Positions 44,345 to 55,194 of a stretch of 64,000 nt of DNA are shown in pieces; position 1 is the stretch's first letter; the number at the start of each line of letters is the position of its first letter. Both the position numbers and the translations under genes were made by a program. The notes beneath the pieces were generated by a model. The model had not been told where the DNA came from and searched no databases. It saw nothing but the letters and a program-made list of their open reading frames with translations. Source of the DNA: Pseudeuparius sepicola (lineage: Eukaryota; Arthropoda; Insecta; Coleoptera; Anthribidae); contig OY987308.1 of assembly GCA_963920635.1 (NCBI GenBank), positions 3,352,225-3,416,224 of the forward strand, in the 5' to 3' direction.

Positions 44345-45571
44345 CAGTGGCGGCTCGTCTATAGAGCGGGGGGCTCTGGTGCTAGAGCCCCCCCCCCCCC
44401 CCCCAATTGAAAATGGGGAAAAATTAATTTAGTTCTCGACTGCTTTATTCTACAGGGTGATTAAGTCATGATGTGAAAAATTTTAAGCACATTGCGGGGG
44501 AGGCCCGCTAAAACGGAAAATACGAAAACAATTTTTTTTAGAAGTATACAACGTGGGGCCACTGAACCTTAGTACCCGTCTAACTCGACGCCTCTGCTTG
44601 AAACGACACGGTCAAAGTGACTTCTGGACAGCGATGTTGCCACACTACATCAGGTATTCGGCCTTATTTTCGAATGTCGAAGGTTAAATAAAAAATTGAA
44701 AATAAAAAAAAATTAAAAACAAGCTTTTATTTAGCCATGAACTAAAAAGAGTAAAATAAGTTTAGGTTTTCTTAAGATAATTCAATTCCAAATTGCGACA
44801 AGTTTTTGCAAATTGAAAAGCTTGTCGCAAAAAAAATTTCCTACTTATTTTCCGACCCAAAATTGCATTTTTCCCCACGCGTCACTTCTGCCAATCAATT
44901 TTCGGGCTAGTGAGGATATAAGTTTTCAACATTTCGAACGGCCTAAATGACGGAGTCAGTAAACCAAGTCATTTTTTGTGTGATCTGCCAAAAAAAAAAC
45001 CTTAATTCAACCCTTTTTCCACACGCTACACTTATGCCTTTGGGTTTTCGAGGTCGGAATAGTATAAGAAATCATACGGTGAACATGGCATAAGTGAGAA
45101 TTAGTACCTTTTTCTGTTTTGAAAAATCGAATTTTCCATATGTTTTCCCCGGGGGCCAAACTTAAAATTACTATTTTCCCACTCAGCATCGATTTACCTT
45201 TCAACGCTCTCCAAGGCATAAATGAGAAAATCAGTAAGGAAAATCTTTAACTGTCTGACGGTCTAAGTCGTTAGAGTCCGCTATACGCTATACGGTTCTC
45301 GAGTCCCAGTCCCAGCCAGTCAAGTGCCTCGCTTGTTCTAAGTAAGCAAAATGAAAAATAGTGTGCAGGACATTTTTGAAAGGTAACTTTTTAAGACGTT
45401 CATTGGCAGAAAAAGTGGATATGTGGATGAGACAAATTAAGTGCACTGTTTTGCTTTATTAACTTCTTAAAAAATGGGAATTATTGTTTTCTGCACAAAC
45501 AAGTAGGTACCCACCTATGTTTTTAATTGACCATAGAGTGTGTTCTTTTCAAAACCCACGAGCCGCCACTG
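44345..45571. mobile_element. hAT-like element (CAGTGGCGGCTCGT ends)
   Basis: CAGTGGCGGCTCGT at 44345 and its exact complement ACGAGCCGCCACTG ending at 45571 give 14-bp TIRs. The flanking 8-mers CACGTGGG and GACATGGT match at only 5 of 8 positions, so the target duplication is eroded or the ends come from different copies. The left end carries a run of C at about 44388-44404. Inside lie a CAGGGTGATTAAG repeat end (44454) and one arm of the AAGCTTTTATTT family (44695-44832). No transposase. Confidence 0.7.
44695..44832. repeat. Single arm of the 26061-26350 inverted-repeat family
   Basis: Collinear with about 26065-26205, including AAACAAGCTTTTATTT, AAATTGCGACAAGTTTTTGC and AAATTGAAAAGCTTGTCGC. 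The opposite arm is missing. Confidence 0.8.
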
Positions 45572-45582
45572 GACATGGTATA

Positions 45583-46749
45583 CAGGGTGAGTCGAAGTTA
45601 AACCGCCATACTCAAAATTTGAGTAGTATTTTTAAAAATAAATGGGGTTCTTCATATAACATTTTGTCCAAAAACGCTTCGTTTTCGACATACAGGGCGT
45701 CAAAGTTTTCTTTTAAAAACAGAAAAAAATTAGTATTTTCGGTTCCATTTATGCTATCGAGTTGAAAATTGGTACTTTTATGTTTTCTGGGATGGCAATT
45801 ATGAATTTTCTATCAACTTTCTTCTAGCCGCTAGAGGGCGTTGGCTACGTCGTTACTTTCGAACAAAAGTGTTTTAAACTTTTTTGTCGTTGAAAAATCT
45901 GCATTTTAGACAGCAGAATATTAAATTACATTCGATTTTGAACAAAAAATGTCTCTTGTAAAAATACGAAAACCTTAACCGTTTTCATGAAAAACGCAAT
46001 TTTGTGTCGCGGTGCGCGTGAATTCGAAAAAATTAAAATTTCGTAGTAGGCTGAGAAATGGGATTTATTCATTTGGAATTCTTTATTTACAGTAGGTATT
46101 GTCCTAAATTAACAATTTTTGTGAAATTAGTAATAAAAAGAACTTTAACCAAGACAACTTTATTAGCAAAAACAGAGAAAAAGCGCTTCAACGTTTAGTA
46201 GGCTTTGAAAACAATTGTGGGTTACTAATTTCACAAAAATTGTTAACTTAGGACAATACCTACTGTAAATAAAGAATTCCAAATGAATAAATCCCATTTC
46301 TCAGCCTACTACGAAATTTTAATTTTTTCGAATTCACGCGCACCGCGACACAAAATTGCGTTTTTCATGAAAACGGTTAAGGTTTTCGTATTTTTACAAG
46401 AGACATTTTTTGTTCAAAATCGAATGTAATTTAATATTCCGCTGTCTAAAATGCAGATTCTTCAACGACAAAAAAGTTTAAAACACTTTTGTTCGAAAGT
46501 AACGGCGTAGCCAACGCCCTCTAGCGGCTAGAAGAAAGTTGATAGAAAATTCATAATCGCCGTCCCAGAAAACATAAAAGTACCAATTTTCAACTCGATA
46601 GCATAAGTGGAACCGAAAATACTATTTTTTTTTCTGTTTTTAAAAGAAAACTTTGCGTTTTTGGACAAAATGTTATATCAAGAACCCCATTTATTTTTAA
46701 AAATACTACTCAAATTTTGAGTATGGCGGTTTAACTTCGACTCACCTTG
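45583..46749. mobile_element. Palindromic transposon with about 540-bp arms
   Basis: TA-CAGGGTGAGTCGAAGTTAAA at 45581 and the complement (one change, CACCTTG) ending at 46749 followed by TA. Arms 45583-46132 and 46213-46749 are nearly identical and flank an 80-bp core. The core can be read EKALQRLVGFENNCG on the plus strand, faintly like a mariner C-terminus, but this is not secure. The arms include GCCGCTAGAGGGCGTTGGC and an inner ACATACAGGGCGTCAAAG end. It starts 11 bp past the hAT right end. Confidence 0.88.
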
Positions 46750-47273
46750 TATAGGAACGTATCGTCGTAGATCAAGTGATTTAACGACTCTGAACACGCT
46801 AGTATCTAATGCTTTGATTGGAATCTATCCACGCTTCTTCAAAGCCAAATTTCTGCTATGTTTCCATCACACTTTTTAGATGTAACACTTGGTTCGTCTG
46901 TGTCCTTCTTTACGCCATAATTTCAAATAGTTCCCGCCGTTTTTTACAACCTTTCTGAGGCGACAAAGAGCGTCTCATTCCCCGAATGAAAAAAGTCCGG
47001 GTGCTGGATTAGTTAGAAGTTTCCGGCAGCTGAGGCTTTTTCTACTCTTTAATCTCGGAAATAGCCAGCTAATTTTACTTTTTTCGGGATTGCGAGAGAC
47101 TTCATTAGTAAGAAGTAACGCAAAGATTGTAATTTCCTGTCATCTCACAATATTAATATAGAGAGACAACAAAAGATTTCGCAGAATAATGCAACTGTAT
47201 TTTTTAGTAAATCCATAACTCAACTATTTACGTAGGCAGTTAGGAAAAGTGTGGTTTTATGTTATGTTATATA
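46750..47273. other. No gene recognised
   Basis: Moderate GC, no recognisable frame or element end; possibly ordinary intergenic DNA. Confidence 0.35.
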
Positions 47274-47546
47274 CAGGCTGTCCCATATAACGCGTTGCAG
47301 TCGATTATCTGGATAATCTTTAACATAAATTTATGGCTCAAAAACTAAACTTGTGTGTAATTCTAGTATGAAGTCAAACTTAATATATTCAGCGTGTTGT
47401 TAAAAAGTTATGTAACAAAATTTGAAGTTGCATTTCAACACTAGACATTACTAATGAGTATGAGGCGAGTAGCAAAAAATCACCAGTTCCCATGTTTGAT
47501 TTCCGGTGGTTTGGCCGAAAGCGGGTCAGATTTTTGAGACACCCCG
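47274..47546. mobile_element. Short CAGGCTGTCCCA-ended MITE
   Basis: CAGGCTGTCCCA at 47274 and GAGACACCCCG ending at 47546, with TA on both sides. At 273 bp it has the size of a single arm module of the larger palindromic elements here. Terminal similarity is only about 9 of 12 bases, so the call is tentative. Confidence 0.5.
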
Positions 47547-47695
47547 TATATTTTGCTTTCTTTATATTACCCTTGCTTTCCCAACTCCAACGATATATAG
47601 TTTTACATAGCTACCTTTAATAAGAATATGTTTAGCTTCAGGGAATTTATCAAAAAATGAAAATGCTTGGTTATTTTTAGAGGTAACTTTGTTAA

Positions 47696-48806
47696 CCGAC
47701 TTCAAAAAGGAGGAGGTTATCAATTCGGTTGTATGTTTTTTTTTATGTTTGTTACCTCAGAACTCCGTCATTTATAAACCGAGGGTATACCTACAGAATG
47801 GTCTCATTTAAATTTGAAGAAGAAATTCCACCCATAAGGGTGGACAAATAGGGGATGGAATTTCATATTGAACCGATTTCGATGATTCTTTTTTCATTAG
47901 AAAGGGAGTACCTTAGAGGTGGCCCCATTTAAATTTGAAGAAAAAGTCCACCCCTAAGGGTGGAAAAATATGGGATGAAATTTCATAATGGACCGATTTC
48001 GATGATTCTCTTTTTATTAGAAAGGGATTACTTTAGGAGTGGCCCCATTTAAATTTATAGAAAAAAATCCACCCGTGAGGGTGGAAAATAGGGGATGAAA
48101 TTTCATATTGGACCGACTTCGATGATTTTTTCTTTATTGGAAAGGGGATACCTTAGGTGTAGTCCCATTTAAATTTAAAGAAAAAATTCCACCCCTAAGG
48201 GTAGATAAATAGGGGATGAAAGTTCATATTGGACCGATTTGGATGATTCTTATTTTATTAGAAAGGGGTTACCTTAGGGGTGGTCACATTTAAATTTGAA
48301 GAGAAATTAGATTTGAAGAGAAAAATTTCAATCCTATGGTGGACAAATAGAGGATGGAATTTAATATTGGACCGATTTCGATAATTCTTAATAATTCACT
48401 AAAAAATAAGAAATAAAAAAAAATTACAAAAAAATTAAAACCCACTAAAAATTAAAAAAAAATAACAAAAAATAACACCCACTTCACAAATTTGCCCGTA
48501 TGCACATTTCAACTAAAATTTTAGAAATATATTTCCCTTTGTAAATTGAGTTATCTTTGGAGTCGGTGACAGTAAGTTATGATGTATGTAGGATATGATG
48601 TGTTCATATCTAAACAGATTTAAATTCCTTGCCTTGACTGTCACCAAATCCAAAGATAACTCAATTTAGAAAGAGAAAAATATTTCTAAAATTTTAGTTG
48701 AAATGTGCATACGGGCAAATTTGTGAAGTCGGTGTTATTTTTTGTTATTTTTTTTTAATTTTTAGTGGAGTGTGCATACGGGCAAATTTTTGAAGTCGGT
48801 TTTAAT
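47696..48806. mobile_element. Element with AACCGACTTCAAAAA inverted ends and internal tandem repeats
   Basis: AACCGACTTCAAAAAGGAGG begins near 47696 and the complementary TTTTTGAAGTCGGTTTT ends near 48803. The first part reads GAGGAGGTTATCAATTCGG, a motif I know from abundant dispersed repeats in insects. It is followed by about five tandem units of roughly 120 bp (about 47800-48390), each containing CCATTTAAATTTGAAGA, GGGTGGA and GGACCGATTTCGATGATTC. Then comes a palindrome (about 48470-48560 against 48640-48740). No protein is encoded. Superfamily uncertain. Confidence 0.7.
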
Positions 48807-50959
48807 TTTTTTTGCTAAAATTTTTTTTGTTCGAGGTTTTGAACTTCGTCGGGGTATTACATTGAAGTATTAATTTCTAGGTTTAAAAAATCCAAATGTA
48901 ACGATATGCAGATATGCAGCCGATATCTTAAAAATCTATGTGAATTCTTTATTTAAGGAAAAATGTTTCGTATACACAAAAAGGGAATTAACACAAAATT
49001 ATAAGTTTAAGTAAAATATCATTATTATTATACAACTAAGAGTAAAATCAGGGATAAAAGGAGTATGTATAAAAGAAGAGGTCTCTTTCTGTTAGTTTTA
49101 TAATAATTATATTTTACTTATACTTATAAGGACAACTTGTATGGTAACTAGAAAATAAAAGGAACTTAGAAAACTCAAAATATACAGGGTTTCAAAATCT
49201 GACCAAGCGAGGCCCGCTTCCTTCGTTACAGTAAATTTATCGTCCCCTAAGTTTCGTTGATTTGAACTAACTGCGGGTGTTCCATTAAGGGTGAAGAGGT
49301 ACCATAACTCAGTAATTAATAGTCCTGGAGCTTTGGGAAAAAATCTTCTTAAGTCACGAGAAATCGCTGGAAATTATTTTTAAGTTTGTAGGTCGGCCCC
49401 TAGGTTTCGTATTTGAAACAGTGAATTTGAAAAATGAGTTTTCTAAAAAAATTACTAATAAAAATAATTCTATTACACTCTTCGGCAAATTCTGAACAAT
49501 TGTCGTTGAGCATTTTTTGCTCTAGCTCTTCAAACAGAGGTGAAACGGGCGGATAAACCTTGACTTGAAAAAATGCTATAGAGGGCGCAATTTGAAAAAT
49601 TTCCATTTTATTACAATTTTCTCAGAAATTTTAAATGCAATAATATATTATTATGTTATAATCGAAAAGTAGATAACATTTACAACAAAAAACACCCAAG
49701 GTTCAAATCGATATCTTCATTAGTTTAGGAGTTATCGCCAAAAGAATAATTAATAATTATTAACATGATATTTAAGAGAAGAAGGTAGATATTTGTTGGC
49801 AAAGATTTCCGTGGTCAAGCATGCCATGAAATAAATAAAAATCTGCTTGAGCTTTTCGAAAATTGCTATTTTTCTCACTTTTTATTCCATTAAATGTATT
49901 TCTAATTTACTAATCATAAGCTGTATCTCGGAAACGACACGTGTGTATATGTAAAATAGAACTTTCTAAAACTTCCTGGTGATAGCCTATGTTGACTTAT
50001 GTAAACGTACCAAGTTTCATTGCGTTTCTATATTTATTGTAGAAGATATTAAATAAAACAGAAAACGACCAATTTCAGTTTTTACGGATATTTCAGGAAC
50101 GACTTTAACTACTTTTGATTTCTTTGAAAGGTCTTAAAGAGAATCGAAATGCGCAACTTTTTTTCTAATTTAACCTACTCGTTACGTCTCCAAATTTAGA
50201 TGTTACCAACAGTGTTCACATCCGTATAGGTTATTGATATAGGTAATATAGCGTGAAAAGCGACGGCCCAAGGACCGTAAAGTAACATCTTTCAAAACAT
50301 AAGCAAGAAGTGTTGGAACATTCTATTTTACGTACATTTTACCAGTTACTCTTGAAAGTGAAGTGTTTGATATGAAATTATCGTTTTAAAATAACCATTT
50401 CTTATGCAATGTTAAAGTCTTGCCAGAACACTCTGTACTATTTATTTCCAGTTTTATTTTAAAAGATATCATGCTTCGCTATATCGCAACAGCGAGATGC
50501 ATCTGTCGAAATTAAAAATACGACGAACCCAAACCTTTTATAAAAAACCATAAAGCGACACATTCGCGGATTGCGGATTTTTCGTAGTTTCTTTCAAACT
50601 GCGCAATTATGAAAGTACATCCGGTCTGGCGACTTTGCGCTAAAGAGCTCCACGTCTAGACTGTTTTAATTACACCTTTTGTCGGATTTTTCGCGTGTCC
50701 TCCATGTACTGTGTATATCTCTCCAGTTCCAGTTCTCATACTTATCCCAGACCAAATATACTTAGACAGACAGAAACAAAATGTTGTCCCATTGTTCGAT
50801 ATTATTACTATAAACATTGTAGAGTTAAAACAACACGTCAACGATATTTAGGTAGGTAACTTTTGTCTTGAACGTTTTGTTGTTGTTTTTTCGTTTACAA
50901 ATTAATTTATTTAGAGGACGTAAAATATTACCATTGAGCTTAATAACTAGAGTAACCCA
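48807..50959. other. No gene recognised; repeat fragments
   Basis: Holds a solo ATACAGGGTTTCAAAATCTG terminus (49184) and a GGGTGTTCCATTAAGGG terminus (49273) starting fragments that fade by about 50100. Minus-strand frames at 49400-49606 and 50656-50841 have no recognisable domain. Confidence 0.35.
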
Positions 50960-51045
50960 GATATGCAAGTCGAAACCCTAAAAATATGCCCATAAATATG
51001 CAAATAATTTAGTCAAAATATGCAGGAAATGTTGAAAATATGCAA
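50960..51045. repeat. Cluster of ATATGCA motifs
   Basis: ATATGCA or ATATGCC occurs five times in about 80 bp, all on the plus strand, next to CCCAG at 50955. Motif clusters of this kind are typical of subterminal transposase-binding regions of hAT-like elements. No opposite end was found. Confidence 0.45.
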
Positions 51046-51480
51046 ATTAAGAAATACTTTAAAAATATAAATTTATTCTTTCATTTACAAATAAACATAG
51101 TATATAATGTATAGTGAGGCCAGAATGTAAAGGCGAAGTCGGCAATAAATCATCAAAGAGAGAGCGCTATATATATTGCTTTACTTGCACTCGCAAAATT
51201 ACACTGATGTCTCCTCCTCCAATTTGTATTCGACGTACCTCTTAAAGTTCGCTAAGCACCTTTCATGAAAGGAAGAGAGATAGAAAACCTAGTACTTGTC
51301 TTGTATTACAAGTTGATTGTTTAAGGCAGGCAGGGTCGGCCTAGAATAAATTATTGCTTTACTACCTGATGTGAACGGACGGATTAAAAATTTGTACTCG
51401 GGTACCTGTTGTAATTTCATTTGTAATTTTTGAAGATTAATTCCAAAATTGTAATGGTTAGGCAAAATATATATATATAT
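51046..51480. other. No gene recognised
   Basis: AT-rich, with a short GAGAGAGAGCGC patch near 51156 and a 68-codon minus-strand frame (51289-51495) lacking any recognisable motif. Confidence 0.35.
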
Positions 51481-51698
51481 ATTTATTTTATGCATATACT
51501 GACTTCTGACTATGTAAAGTTTATTTTATGTTGATATTTAATTTGTAACTAAATATATATATATATATATTTTTTTAGTTACAAATTAAATATCAACATA
51601 AAATAAACTTTATATATATATATTTTTTTAGTTACAAATTAAATATCAACATAAAATAAACTTTACATAGTCAGAAGTCAGTATATGCATAATAAATA
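51481..51698. repeat. Palindrome with a partly triplicated arm
   Basis: Left arm 51481-51554 (TATGCATATACTGACTTC to TTAGTTACAAAT complement), a partial right arm at 51574-51611 and a full right arm at 51624-51698, separated by TATATA runs. The right arm was therefore copied about one and a half times. It adjoins the transposase relic at 51733. Confidence 0.8.
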
Positions 51699-51732
51699 AA
51701 CAATAATAATATATATTATTTCGTCATGAATT

Positions 51733-52469
51733 TTAGCCAGAATATAAAATACTATCATCCGAATATGAATCGTCATTTAAATTAATAATAATTGGGCCTA
51801 TGTCAACGTCCAATATCTTTTCTTTTTCCCAACAATCCTTAATAATGTTCTCGGTGTGTTTTATACAACTGGACCAGTTTTCTTTAGTGACTTCCTGGAG
51901 AGCTTCTTTCCAAATAGACATTACCGTGTTATCATCATGCATTGCCTCAGATACAATTTTCTTATTAAAAAAAGTTTTGCATTGGGCCCATATCAATTCT
52001 ATTGCATTAAATATACAATGATATTATGGGGGAAGCCTCAATACTTGATGTCCCATTTTATTAATTATATTGTCAGAAGCATAAGGCAACTTGGATTTAT
52101 AATTTTTAACGATCTGGAGCAACTCACATTTAAGGGAATTTTCAGGAAAATATTTTTTTTTATTTCGAAGCCAGTTAATGATTTCTTCTTTTTTGTGGCT
52201 GTATTGGGCACATTTTCACACAGCCTGGAATGGTATTTCGCATTGTCCATTATAATTAAAGAAGGGTTTTCCAGTTTCGGCAATAGTTTCTCCTCCAACC
52301 ATTTTTCAAACATTTCGGCGTTCATATTATCGTGGTAGTGTGCACTTTTATTTTTAGTTGAAAATATAAGCTCGGCGCCATCAATAAATCCGTCCTTATT
52401 ACCGGCATGAACAATTATAAACCTTTTGCCTTTTGCCCTACCTAGGAAGCGATCGTTAATTAAAGTCAA
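51733..52469 (-). pseudogene. IS630/Tc1-like DDE transposase relic (C-terminal two thirds)
   Basis: Minus strand: KGKRFIIVHAGNKDGFIDGA, then FEKWLEEKLLPKLENPSLII and MDNAKYHSRL (second catalytic Asp). In an A-rich run near 52180 the frame shifts and reading continues EEIINWLRNKKKYFPENSLK and GHQVLRLPP, a TAA stop (about 52029), then YHCIFNAIELIWAQCKTFFN with the final acidic residue (Glu of IELIW). It ends with KEALQEVTKENWSSCIKHTE and DVDIGPIIINLNDDS at the TTA complement, 51733. The LPPYxxxxNxIExxW pattern is that of Tc1/IS630 transposases. The N-terminus, including the first Asp and the HTH, is missing; the upstream side runs into the 5S-like inverted repeat. A single frameshift and one stop suggest moderate age. 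Confidence 0.8.
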
Positions 52470-52508
52470 GCAACGCCGGGCGTAGTCGGTTCATGGACGG
52501 GTGATCCC
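52451..52508 (+). other. 5S rRNA-like segment (5S-derived SINE head or pseudogene), copy 1
   Basis: GATCGTTAATTAAAGTCAAG followed by CAACGCCGGGCGTAGTCGG and TTCATGGACGGGTGATCCC matches the internal promoter half of animal 5S rRNA: box A (AAGTTAAGCAACG type), intermediate element and box C (GGATGGGTGACC type). The 5' third and the 3' stem of 5S are absent; the sequence continues TTATGATTATTTTTTCGC instead. This suggests a SINE3-type, 5S-derived retroposon or a truncated 5S pseudogene. It sits at the left tip of the 52445-54935 inverted repeat. Confidence 0.65.
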
Positions 52509-52683
52509 TTATGATTATTTTTTCGCATAATAAAACGTTTTTCAGATTTCAAAAAAATATACAGCGTGTCCATTTACTATTCCCTTCTTAGATTATGGCT
52601 ATACTTTTCGGGATAAAAAAAATCGGTTCGGGGGATCCAAATAAGGGAAGATGGAGCACATTTTAAAATTAGTATGGTATATA

Positions 52684-54446
52684 CAGGGTGTTCCAAAAAA
52701 GTGTGGTGACAAAAAAATATATTTTTTTAAATGGAACGACCCGATTTTTTTATCGCAAATGAAGCCTATCAAAGTATAGTATACATCCCTAAATTATTTC
52801 CGCTTCCGTCTGCGGCGTTGCAAAGTTATAATTTTTTAAGGTATTTTTTGCTAAATACCAACTCTTCATTAATATTGCTATATTTTTCTTGCGGCTTGAC
52901 TTTTTCTCTTGAAACTTTGGTTGTGGATTTACACTTAACCATTTTATTAATGACTAAGAACAAAGTTGAAAATTTTTGTACAGGATGTTTCACTTTTTTC
53001 CGCCAAAACTCCGACATTTTCAAACTTAATTTACTATTTTTTTTTCAAATGGAACACCCTATATCTAACATTTCTATTGGATAGTTTGATTTGATACATA
53101 ATACAGTACCTCTATCTCTAGCAGTTTTTTCTAAAATCCAGTATAAACAGAAAATTTGCAACTTTTTTACTTATTACAATCATACAAATTACTCGAGAAT
53201 CAAACTTTTACTTATTTAAAAAGCTGCATATCAAAACAGCGTTAGTACCAGTTACAATCTGTAGTTTACCATATTTTTGTATACCTACTACACCTGCAAT
53301 AGAATAGATATTAAATTATAAAAAGTTAAAAGTTTTAGGAGAACTCATAGGTGGCCATGGTTTTGTTTCTAGTTTGACATTTTGTTGTCACAAAATGAAT
53401 TATTGTAAACAAGACTTGATAAGTATGATGTACGTAATTAGTGAATATTTTGGAAATTGTTTTTTGGCATCTCGAGTTTTTTGCCTAGAAATTCCCAGAT
53501 AGAAGGCATCCTGATACCAGAATACTGCAGAATGCAGAACTTAAAGGAGCGATTCGATCGCACAGGAAATGTTACCTATAAAGAGCAAACTAGAACAAAA
53601 CCAGTTTTAAATGAAGAAAATCAGTTAGCTATAACATTGGCTGTTGTGGAACACCCTGAAATAAGTGTAAGACAACTGAGTTGGGAGTTTGAAATTAAAC
53701 AACGAACACAGAACACAAGCAGCAAATGAAATATTTACCAAATGTCAAACTAGAAACAAAACCATGGCCACCTATGAGTTCTCCTAAAACTTTTAACTTT
53801 TTATAATTTAATATCTATTCTATTGCAGGTGTAGTAGGTATACAAAAATATGGTAAACTACAGATTGTAACTGGTACTAACGCTTTTTTGATATGCAGCT
53901 TTTTAAATAAGTAAAAGTTTGATTCTCGAGTAATTTGTATGATTGTAATAAGTAAAAAAGTTGCAAATTTTCTGTTTATACTGGATTTTAGAAAAAACTG
54001 CTAGTGATAGAGGTACTGTATTAAGTATCAAATTAAAGCTGAATGAATGCTCTATCCAATAGAAATGTTAGATATAGGGTGTTCCATTTGAAAAAAAATG
54101 GTAAATTAAGTTTGAAAATGTCGGAGTTTTGGCGGAAAAAAGTGAAACATCCTGTACAAAAATTTTCAACTTTGTTCTTAGTCATTAATAAAATGGTTAA
54201 GTGTAAATCCACAACCAAAGTTTCAAGAGAAAAAATCAAGCCGCAAGAAAAATACAGTAATATTAATGAAGAGTTGGTATTAGCAAAAAATAGTTAAAAA
54301 ATTATAACTTGGCAACGCAGCAGATGGAAGCGGAAATAATTTAGGGATACTATACTTTGATAGGCTTCATTTGCGATAAAAAAAATCGGGTCGTTCCATT
54401 TAAAAAAATTTATTTTTTTGTCGCCACACTTTTTTGGAACACCCTG
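52684..54446. mobile_element. Palindromic mariner-related element (CAGGGTGTTCCAAAAAAG ends)
   Basis: TA-CAGGGTGTTCCAAAAAAGTG at 52682 and the complement ending at 54446, then TA. Arms are about 750 bp. Each arm contains a complete 375-bp module running from the outer CAGGGTGTTCC to an inner GGAACACCCTATA (52684-53058 and 54064-54446). The core holds a transposase N-terminal fragment. Similarity continues outward on both sides to 52445 and about 54935, including the 5S-like tips. A second copy begins at 62459. Confidence 0.88.
53457..53729 (+). pseudogene. DUF4817-type transposase N-terminal fragment
   Basis: Plus-strand reading MQNLKERFDRTGNVTYKEQT, RTKPVLNEENQLAITLAVVE and HPEISVRQLSWEFEIKQ. 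This is the segment linking the DUF4817 domain to the second helix-turn-helix of this transposase family (ERFDRTGNV, RTKPVLNEE, ISVRQLS). The reading lacks the DUF4817 start and all of the DDE domain; it stops at 53727-53729 inside arm sequence. It shows that the palindromic element is an internally deleted relative of a DUF4817 mariner. The same fragment, inverted, is at 63350-63589 in the second copy. Confidence 0.8.
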
Positions 54447-54565
54447 TATATACCACACTAATTTTAAAATGTGCTCCATCTTCCCTTATTTGGATCCCCC
54501 GAACCGATTTTTTTTATCCTGAAAAATGTAGCCACAATCTAAGAAGGGAATAGTAAATGGACACG

Positions 54566-54826
54566 CTGTATAATATGTACCTCGGCACTAAAGTCCTTTT
54601 TATGACTCATGTGGTTTATTTGCCTCGGCCAGAGGCAATTTCACATGAGTCATAAAAAGTTAAACTTCAGTGCCTTGGTACATAATAGTTATTTATGTAC
54701 CAAGGCACTGAAGTTCAACTTTTTATGACTCATGTGGAATTTAGTTGCCGAGGCCTTTGGCCGAGGCAAATAAACCAAATGAGTCATAAAAAGAACTTCA
54801 GTGCCGAGGTACATATTATTTTTTTT
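54566..54826. mobile_element. Palindrome of palindromes (GTACCTCGGCACT family)
   Basis: A block of about 50 bp (GTACC-CGGCACT-AAGTT, CTTTTTATGACTCATGTGG) occurs four times in alternating orientation. Each half is a hairpin closed by CCTCGGCC / GGCCGAGG, and the two halves are mirror images around ATAGTTAT (54690). The opposite arm of the host repeat (about 52555-52565) lacks it, so it is an insertion at an AT-rich TA/ATT site. No ORF. Confidence 0.8.
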
Positions 54827-54874
54827 TGAAATCGAAAAAAAAAAATGTTTTATTAGGCAAGAAAATAATAATAA

Positions 54875-54928
54875 GGGATCACCCGTCCATGAACCGACTA
54901 TGCGCGGCGTTGCTTGACTTTGATGATC
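54875..54928 (-). other. 5S rRNA-like segment, copy 2 (inverted)
   Basis: The minus-strand sequence GATCATCAAAGTCAAGCAAC, GCCGCGCATAGTCGG, TTCATGGACGGGTGATCCC mirrors the copy at 52451-52508 with a few changes. Both copies point into the inverted repeat between them. Box A-like and box C-like motifs are conserved. Confidence 0.65.
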
Positions 54929-54935
54929 GCTCTAC

Positions 54936-55186
54936 CTAGGTCAAGTAAGACAAGACACGGCATCTTCGTACAGAAAAACCAAACTGCTGCTTCTTGTGGA
55001 GCCTACACAACAAATCTATTGATATTCAAATTTACTAAAATATGTATACTGAAGGATTGCGCTTCTAGGAAACAATTTCGCAATATGTACGAAAAGTTAA
55101 ATGGGCCTTTATCGGCAGGGTTTTGAATATTTGGTTACTTTTGACGGGCGATTTCTCCGCGTCTGACGTTTGATGTTTACATCTCG
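54936..55186. other. No gene recognised
   Basis: A 70-codon plus-strand frame (54914-55126) has no motif. The stretch lies between the inverted repeat and the hAT target site. Confidence 0.35.
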
Positions 55187-55194
55187 CCAAGGCC

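Noticed and set aside
45258..45320. tRNA-Leu/Ser-like GACGGTCTAAGTCG and GAGTCCCAGTCCC, possible tRNA-derived SINE head
   Set aside because: Arms do not pair and no SINE tail or target duplication was found; similarity is too short.
46133..46212. Core of the 45583 palindrome read as a mariner C-terminus (RLVGFENNCG)
   Set aside because: Similarity is about ten residues with no downstream HFE motif; not enough to annotate.
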